Below the pieces are notes generated by a model. It was not told the origin of the DNA, did not search any database, and was given only the letters and a program-made list of their open reading frames with translations. Shown piece after piece: positions 57,207-64,000 of a stretch of DNA of 64,000 bases. The DNA is taken from NCBI GenBank assembly GCA_963556695.1, contig CAUWAG010000012.1, positions 3,472,001 through 3,536,000 of the forward strand, read 5' to 3'. The stretch comes from Anthostomella pinea (taxonomy: Eukaryota; Ascomycota; Sordariomycetes; Xylariales; Xylariaceae). The stretch's first letter is position 1, and every line of letters begins with the position of its first letter. The translations under genes and the position numbers were made by a program.

Positions 57207-59488
57207 ATGGAGCCATCTCCTTTGTCGGTAATACGAACCTGCATCACCATGCTTGTCGAAGCTGCTAAGAATCCGATAGTGTGACGCCTGCCGCACGAAA
57301 AAGTTGAAAGTATGATCTCGCAATATTTTAGACCTACCAGGAATCGGTTCTTACGCATCACAGTGCTCAAGGGACCGCCCAGCGTGCTCGGCCTGCTTTC
57401 AGGCACGGCGAATGTGTCGATACAGCGGGAGAGTGGTGCGATCGCCGCTCACTAGGGCGTAAGGTGTCTTTGAGTAACTGCGTAGTGGCACGGCTTCTCA
57501 CACGTCATCAGATACCTCACGAGCGTAGAGAAACGGATGCAGAGCTTGGAGACCCTGATAGCTCAAAGGCTTCCAGATCTGGATATCGAGGAGGCGTTGA
57601 AATTGCCCGACTTGCATCGTTCAGGGGAACCATCGCAAGCTGCACGCTCCCCATCGCTTTCTCGGTCCACAATCTCCACCCCAGGGACTGACGAAGTCCT
57701 ATTAAGTCCTGGGAATACCATCTCTGAGGCTGTACCAGACGAAGCTGATGGCTTCGATTGGCAAGAGGATGCGAATGAACTGGCTGATGGGATGGCCGCT
57801 CTGTCAGTCGAGCCAAACGGAACCGGCTATCTGGGTCAGGCGACACCAAGACGCCAGAGAGATTGACGCTGACTTGATGTTAGGTTCGACTGCCGGAGTA
57901 TTCTTCTTGCGTTCGCTCTTGTTCTGGCTTGGGAACCCCGGCGCCACAGTTGTTGACCGTGACGTCTCGGGAGTAAGTCACCCAAGAGACTTCGACCAGG
58001 CAAGCTCGTCATCCAGACTGTCGCAATCTCTGGCCTCGCATCAAGTCCAGGCTAAGTTGCTGGATACGTACTTCTCAGTTTATCACGTCACATATCCCTT
58101 CATCCATGAAGCTACCTTCCGTGCTCAATTTCACGAGATAATTCCCCGCCCGCAGCAGCGATCTTGGCAAATGCTACTAAATACAGTACTGGCCCTGGGC
58201 GCATGGTGCCTGAACAGCGAAACAACGTATCTCGACGATGACCTCTACCACCAAGCGCGGGCATTCGGAGAAGACGAGTCAATGTTCGAAAGCGCCAACA
58301 TCACATGTGTCCAGGCTCTTGTGTTACTCAGTAACCTAGGCCAAAAGCGCAATAAACCTAACACCGGCTCAAACCTCCTAGGACTCGCTGTTCGCATGGC
58401 TCTAAGCCTCGGACTTCATCGCGAGTTTCCCAGCTGGGGTATCAGCCTGTTCCAGCGAGAGATGCGCCGGAGAGTATGGTGGGGTCTGTACCTGTTCGAT
58501 AGTGGTGCAGCAACAACCTTCGGAAGGCCAATTCTCCTGCCAGGGCGTGAAGCTATGGACGTCCATCATGTGCTCAATGTTGACGATGAGGTCAGTACAT
58601 TGTTTCCATGAGCAAAGTGAGTTTGATACTTAATATGCCCCAGTTTCTAACCCCAAGAACCGATGTTCTCCCCGGCGAGTCGTCTGTGCCAACGATCTAC
58701 TCCAGCATGAAGACTCAGTGCGACTTCCATGTCCATTCGAACCACATCTCAAATCGTTTACTGTCCGCAGCAGGAGTTTCGATGGACGAAGCGTTGTCCA
58801 TGAACAAGGCGCTAGACTCATGGGCAGAAACGGTACCGCCATATTTCCAGCTTCCAGAGGAGGTGGCTTCAGAGGATCACTGGTATCTCTTCGCCCGGTC
58901 GCGCCTGTGGTGGCGTTTCTGGAATCTGAAAATCATTATCTTTCGTCAAATTCTCCTAGGGCGGGCGATTGACCAAGGAAGGGGAGTCCCATCAACGACA
59001 GCAGATACTTTAGATCGCAAAGGTCGACAAGCTGGGGTCAATGCCGCTCAATCCACCATTGAATCGATCAATCTCTATCTAGAGAATGGTGTCGGAAACA
59101 GACTTGTTAGCTGGTACTCAGTGTAAGTCAGCCCAACCCCCTTCCGTTCACACCATCTGTACTCAACCCTAGTAGGTACTTCTTGTTCCATGCGTCTCTA
59201 GTCGTAGCTCTCGCCATCCGTGGGGACACTGAATCACCAGAGCTGTCTAAGTGGCATGAAGACATCGGAATGGTACGGAATATCCTGCGAAATGTCCTCG
59301 CAGAAAATACTCTTGCGGCACGATGTGCAGATATACTCGACCATATCCTGCCACACCATCCCCAGGATTTTACATTCTCGGACATTGGCCAAATCGACTT
59401 TGACACTATGGACTTCTCCTTATGGCCAGTGGATCAGACGGATATCCTCAGCTCCCTTGGTTGGCCGGACGCTGGCCACGGTATATGA
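57207..59488 (+). CDS. Zn(II)2Cys6 transcription factor, zinc cluster split by introns
   Basis: Predicted nuclear regulator of 655 residues in seven exons: 57207-57227, 57280-57309, 57364-57458, 57512-57834, 57884-58590, 58644-59122 and 59176-59488. All junctions keep phase. The first two exons are tiny (21 and 30 nt). Spliced, they give MEPSPLS-CDACRTKKLK-CSRDRPACSACFQARRMC, a perfect C6 cluster at residues 8-35. A coiled-coil-like linker follows (AYLTSVEKRMQSLETLIAQRL), which usually mediates dimerisation. The fungal_trans domain (PF04082 type) spans about residues 170-390, including LLDTYFSVYHVTYPFIHEATF and the motif MRRRVWWGLYLFDSGAATTFGRP. Known relatives regulate sugar, xenobiotic or secondary metabolism, and the nearby P450 at 60581 is a possible but unproven target. 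Confidence 0.9.
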
Positions 59489-60580
59489 TGCCTCTCGCCT
59501 CCCAGGGGGCGCATCTCCGACAACACTCATGCCAGTCTGGTATCTTACACCGAACCTTACGAGCTTAATCCTGTACGGAATCTTGGAGACGTGCCGTGTC
59601 GAATGCGAAAGTGGCCAATGGTTTGCGAAAGCCAGATCCGCATCGGCGAAAGAACATAAACCCAACTTGAAGTAGGAGAAGACGTCTATAACGACCTTCA
59701 GTATATCATGCATGGGAAATGATCAACACGGACTTGCCATAGACACTAGGACGACATCCTCGTTCCCTTAAACAGACAGCAACGCCGCGGATGTGCCGAT
59801 TTGTCTGAGCCTGGCACCAGCTAACGCAATGACGCTGGGCCTACTCTAGGGGCAATGGATCGAAGTGACCCCTGGACAGTCCCTTGCCCCGTTGCGAATC
59901 ATTTAATCATTGCCATCCTGGTCAGCAGTGAGCATCTGTGCTAAACATCTGTTCTGTAACACTGCTTGTCACTGGGGGCGTTAAGATCGACAGAGCCGCC
60001 GAGAACTTTCGCAAGCAACGATGCTGGGCTAGGGCGTATCCCTGGGCAAGTGGCAAGCAAACATATTCGCCGGAGAAGACATTTCAGCCGTAAACACGGC
60101 CCGGCACCGCACGAGTCATAGAGCGGTCGATCAGCGAACGGAGGGAAGGCAATTCGGGGGTTTGGCCGACCAAGTGGAAAACCCTCAATTGCAAACTCCG
60201 CGATGATCACATGTGTCAGTTGGTATAGTTCGCTAAAAATACGCCGCTTGGATCTGGAAGCCCATGCAGCGTTGCAGTTCAGGGGTTCTTAAGCCTAGCG
60301 ACGGCGTGCGAGAGTACCTGATCCGCCAGTCTGCAATAACTATACAACCAATAGAACAGTACTAGCCATCGTCCCTTGCCTCGGCCTCAGACGAACCAGA
60401 TAGGCACCTCCTTTGTCGAGCTCGAGATCGTCGCAGCAAACAGGAGGTCCGAGTATTGATGCGTAGATGAAGAAGGTTTGAAAGTAACATGTATAACTCT
60501 CACATATACTCGTTCACTGAGAATTTCATGTGGTATCACCAGATTGAACACTTCTTGCTTTGCGGTCCTCATCGTCGATC
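59489..60580. other. 1.1-kb intergenic region
   Basis: 3' end of the regulator and promoter of the P450 gene. No supported gene or repeat. Confidence 0.5.
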
Positions 60581-62525
60581 ATGAACGTCACCTCCATTCC
60601 TCTTGCTCTGGCTCTTTCCATGAGACCGGTGAAGGGACTACACTGGAACTTACAAACCTATCATGTGTCGCTCATGATTGCGACTCTCATCGCTGTTTGT
60701 CTCACCACGAGAAGGCTTTGGACAGGCCCGGCAGCAGACGAACCGACCAAGCGGATCCCTCCCGGTCCTCAAGGTCTTCCCATCATCGGTATGTTGGGAC
60801 TCAGTGCCAGTCCCTACATGTGCCATGCTAATGCGAATAACTGGCAGGTTCTTTTGCCTTCTTGACGCACTTCCCCGAGCGCACCCTCGATAGATGGGCC
60901 AAAAAATACGGGGACCTCTACTCTGTCTGGCTCGGCAACCAGCTGTTCCTCATCATCTCGAGTCCAAGCGTCGCCAGGGACATCATGGTCACGAACGGTG
61001 CTGTCACATCGTCCCGCAAAGAGATGTTCATCAAGAGTCAGACTGTGTTCGCTGGCCGTGGCATCACTGCAACACCGTATGACGATCGATGGTGAGCTGA
61101 GCCCCTACATTCGCACGCAGCTTTGGCTATATTGCAGTACTCACAAATCTCCAGGAGGAAGCATCGCCGCATCGCTGCTCAGTGGCTGAGCCAGAAGGCG
61201 GTTGACAGCTATACCAGCGTGCTCGATTTCGAGGCAACAGACGTGGTCAGGAGTCTACTCGACGCCAGCAACGGCGGGCGGCGTCTCGTCAACCCGCAGC
61301 CACATGCCGGTCGTTGCTCATTGAACAACATGCTGTCGATTATGTTCGCCAGACGGACTGATTGCATCGGACATCCCCTTGTGGCCGAGGCTCTCCGGTT
61401 GAGCTGCGAGTTCATGTATGCTGCCTTTGCTAACTGCTTTACAGCTCTTCTCGAGAAGCACTTAACGCAGGTCCGTCAATGACTGACAGCAACCGTATGG
61501 GAACTGCTCCGGCCCAATGACCAACCTGATTGACTTCATCCCTTTGCTCCAACGACTACCGATGCCCATACGCTCTCGCGGTCGCCGGCTGCACAGGGAC
61601 CTTGTTAACTCATACGGAGTCATGATCAAGGATATCGAACGCCGCATGCAGCGAGGCGAGAACGTAGCAGACTGCTTATCACGGACTATGCTCTCGGTCC
61701 GAGGAGAAGAGGGGCTCGATGATCTGGATATGACGATGGGTGCTTCGGCATTCATGATTGGCGGTGTCGAGACCGTAGGTCGATGTTGTCTTGCGCGAAG
61801 ATTGGAGTCAAAGAGCTGACACCATGAACAGACCGCCTCGATGATCCAATGGTTCTCCGCCCTTATCCCTTCGCACCCGGACGTGCAGAAGCGAGCACAA
61901 GAAGAGCTGGACCGAGTGATCGGGCGGGACCGCCTTCCCACAGTCGAAGACGAAATCCACTTACCATACTGCCACGCCATTGTCAAGGAGATTGAGCGAT
62001 GCCACAATCCATTCTGGCTCGGCACACCGCATGTGGCCTCCGAAGGTTTCACGTATAGGGGATACGACATCCCCAAGGACACCGTCCTGGTGCTGAATAC
62101 ATGGACGATGCATCACAATCAAGAGCGCTATTCGGACCCCATGAACTTCAACGTACGCATTCTCACTCCCCATGCTCATTAGCACACATACTGACATCAA
62201 TATGCAGCCCGATCGCTACCTCAAGGACCAGCTCAGCTCAGCGCAAAGCTCCAACCTCGCCGACCCCAACCAGCGAGACCACTGGATGTTCGGGGCCGGA
62301 CGACGCATCTGCCCCGGGATGATCGTCGCCGAGCGCGAGATCTGGCTGGCGATCTCGCGCATGCTGTGGGCTTTCGATTTGGAGGCTGCTGAGGGCCACC
62401 CCATCGATCTCAGTGAGTATGATGGTCTTTTGGGGCGGTCGCCTGTTCCGTTCCGGATTGCGCTTAGGCCGCGACATGGTAAAGTGAGGGCGGTTCTGGA
62501 CCTTGCGGTTGGTGGCAATGAGTGA
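60581..62525 (+). CDS. Cytochrome P450 (microsomal, OrdA/CYP64-like), one splice site doubtful
   Basis: Heme monooxygenase with an N-terminal membrane anchor (VSLMIATLIAVCL) and a Pro-rich hinge RIPPGPQGLPIIG. Exons 60581-60788, 60848-61091, 61155-61415, 61501-61774, 61832-62152 and 62208-62525 would give 541 residues. Visible motifs are the C-helix WRKHRRIAAQ, the I-helix FMIGGVETTASMIQWF (formed by splicing), the ExxR as KEIERC, PDRY, and the heme loop FGAGRRICPG with Cys471. The style resembles P450s that hydroxylate polyketides or other secondary metabolites, such as OrdA. The substrate is unknown. The third junction is odd: reading frame and family alignment (CEFM|NCSGPMTN) need an acceptor at 61499-61500, but the bases there are GG, not AG. 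Either the exon structure differs or the gene is recently damaged. Confidence 0.85.
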
Positions 62526-63211
62526 GTACGGATGAGGATGGGATGGGTGGGAATGTACGATTGATTTGCTGTCTGGTGCATCTAGCTTTTTCGACGTCTG
62601 GGTGGGAGGGTAGTGCATGAAATCGCACATGTATACAATGTCTCAGCAACCTACAACTACTTCGACGCTTCTAGCACTGTCGTTCGCCCGAGAGGTTCGT
62701 GAGTAATACAGTGTGCAAGATCAAAGCAACAAAGGCTGCTCGAATTCGACCAAAGCAATGACCACCAGGATTCAGAAGATGCCGATTGGCTCAGTGGGAT
62801 CTATCTTCTTATTTTTGGTTCAAGACATTTGAAAAGGGACGAGAAACGTATGCAATTATATTGTTTATATCTGTCAGCGCGGTTATATTTTGGCTCGTGT
62901 TTTCCCTTAAGACAGGCCGGGAAGGTATTCCATCCTTCATGCCGAACGGGTATGTACACAAGCAAGGTTTCTGGGCTTGCGGACACATAAGCTCGCCTTG
63001 GATTAGCAACAAAGCCTTTTGTTGTCGAGCTCACGGATTTCTTCCTTTTGCTTCCGGTTTAGGCGAAAGCAGACGACTCTAACAAATGGGAACCCGGTTG
63101 CCGAGCGCTTCAATGCCCAGCAAATTGACAATGAGACAGTTATACTGTATCACAGGAGCCTCGCTTCACTCTTGTGTAATGGTTTTCGAGTCTCGATAAC
63201 TATTTGCCGCA
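62526..63211. other. Intergenic, no supported gene
   Basis: Short frames only. The right end is the promoter of the kinase-like gene. Confidence 0.45.
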
Positions 63212-64000
63212 ATGCCTCCAAAAAAGAAGGGCAGAAATGCCAACCTCAGCGCCGAGGCTCGATATCTCCAGGAGTATTTTGATCGGGATAACACGAAAAG
63301 GTACTCCGCCGAGGCGACTTTGGGCGAAGGTCTCGCTGGGGTAGGCGTTCGCTGTAGGGCCTCAGACGGTAGTGGTAACTTGCAATATCGATTTGTTGTG
63401 AAGTATCCCATCACCGAGTCCGTACTCCCAATTTCCTCGCTTCCTAACCTGACCAGTCGAGATCTTCTATACAACACGGCTCCAAGATCTGATGATAGAG
63501 GTTTATTTCAATTGCTGAAAGAAGTCATTACTGATTACCATTTGTATCACAGGGGAATGGAGGCCGGTCTCGTGACGGAAGCGCAATGGCTTAACGTAAG
63601 GACTTTATTCCTCCCCTGCCTTGACGAGACTGGCCAAGATAGCTGACTGAACAGACGACAGACACTCTACTTTTGCGAGCATATGGTGATGCCGATATTC
63701 CTTGATAACAACCCACTCTTGCCCCAGTTCAATGGCTATGCGACAGGCATTACAGATCCAATGGTCATTATGGAGTACATGGAGAACGGCACCTTAGCAC
63801 AGCTCGTGGAGAGAAGGCCGGACTTGCCTAACCGAGTGCTCTGATCTCTCTTCCTCTGCCGTAAGTAGATTACCAGTGTGGCGGTCTGTTCCATGTAAAA
63901 AGTCTCACAATTCAGCAGTCGCACGAATGTGTTGTGCCATGGCTTGGCCACCTGCTGCGGTCGATGAGAACACAGGGGATTGGATACAGGAGGTAGCCAG
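63212..64000 (+). pseudogene. Protein-kinase-like gene with a premature stop, cut by the window end
   Basis: Exons 63212-63595 and 63662 onward. The N terminus is basic (MPPKKKGR). A glycine-rich loop-like LGEGLAGVGVRC and a VVKYP lysine block follow, then the kinase hinge block MVIMEYMENGTLAQLVERRPDLPNRVL. An in-frame TGA at 63842-63844 stands where relatives have Trp. The same frame goes on with SLFLC, a GTAAGT donor, and after the next acceptor LARMCCAMAWPPAAVDENTGDW, the normal continuation towards the catalytic loop. The His-x-Asp catalytic block would lie beyond 64000. If the TGA is real the product loses its catalytic part. The loop lacks the strict GxGxxG pattern, so it belongs to the divergent fungal kinase-like proteins. 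Confidence 0.72.

Noticed and set aside
55213..62525. Secondary-metabolite cluster made of TPR, Zn2Cys6 and P450 genes
   Set aside because: No backbone enzyme (PKS, NRPS, terpene synthase) or tailoring set is present. Adjacency alone is not enough.

Overview
The window is nuclear DNA from a filamentous ascomycete (Pezizomycotina). Genes are split by introns of about 45-165 nt with GT donors and branch sites such as CTAAC. The families are typically fungal: three Zn(II)2Cys6 regulators, 2EXR and F-box proteins, a sedolisin, a GH92 mannosidase and a full-size ABCG pump. A Sordariomycete is my best guess; that rests on general feel only.

Layout. 1-9.1 kb holds no gene I can support. It carries a Copia-type LTR fragment abutting a heavily A+T-shifted terminal-inverted-repeat element, and a 44-bp tandem repeat. 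9.1-19.5 kb holds a Zn2Cys6 regulator with an AT-hook, a 2EXR protein, a second Zn2Cys6 regulator on the minus strand, a short unknown gene and a small secreted cysteine-rich protein. 20.3-21.6 kb is a SET-domain gene cut by a solo LTR. 23.8-32.4 kb is a healthy metabolic stretch: allantoinase with upstream GATA sites, an ABCG transporter, and a DJ-1/Hsp31-like protein with CRE and STRE-like sites upstream. 33-41 kb holds a subtilase relic, an F-box membrane protein and a broken F-box/ankyrin gene. 42.8-53.6 kb holds a secreted sedolisin, a tRNA-Met with an intron, an FAD-linked oxidase gene broken by a SINE, a 2EXR gene with a stop codon, a small membrane protein and a secreted GH92 mannosidase. 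55.2-64 kb holds a TPR protein, a third Zn2Cys6 regulator, a cytochrome P450 and the start of a protein-kinase-like pseudogene that leaves the window.

The most striking features are the scars of retroposition. A 556-bp tRNA-derived SINE sits at 46811-47366 between perfect 13-bp target duplications, and removing it restores the oxidase reading frame exactly. A 35-bp A-rich insert between 15-bp direct repeats lies 1.6 kb away. Several genes in the right half carry stops, frameshifts or missing splice acceptors, so the region mixes conserved enzymes with actively decaying accessory genes. No single operon-like pathway links the genes. I did not find a convincing new multi-gene system.
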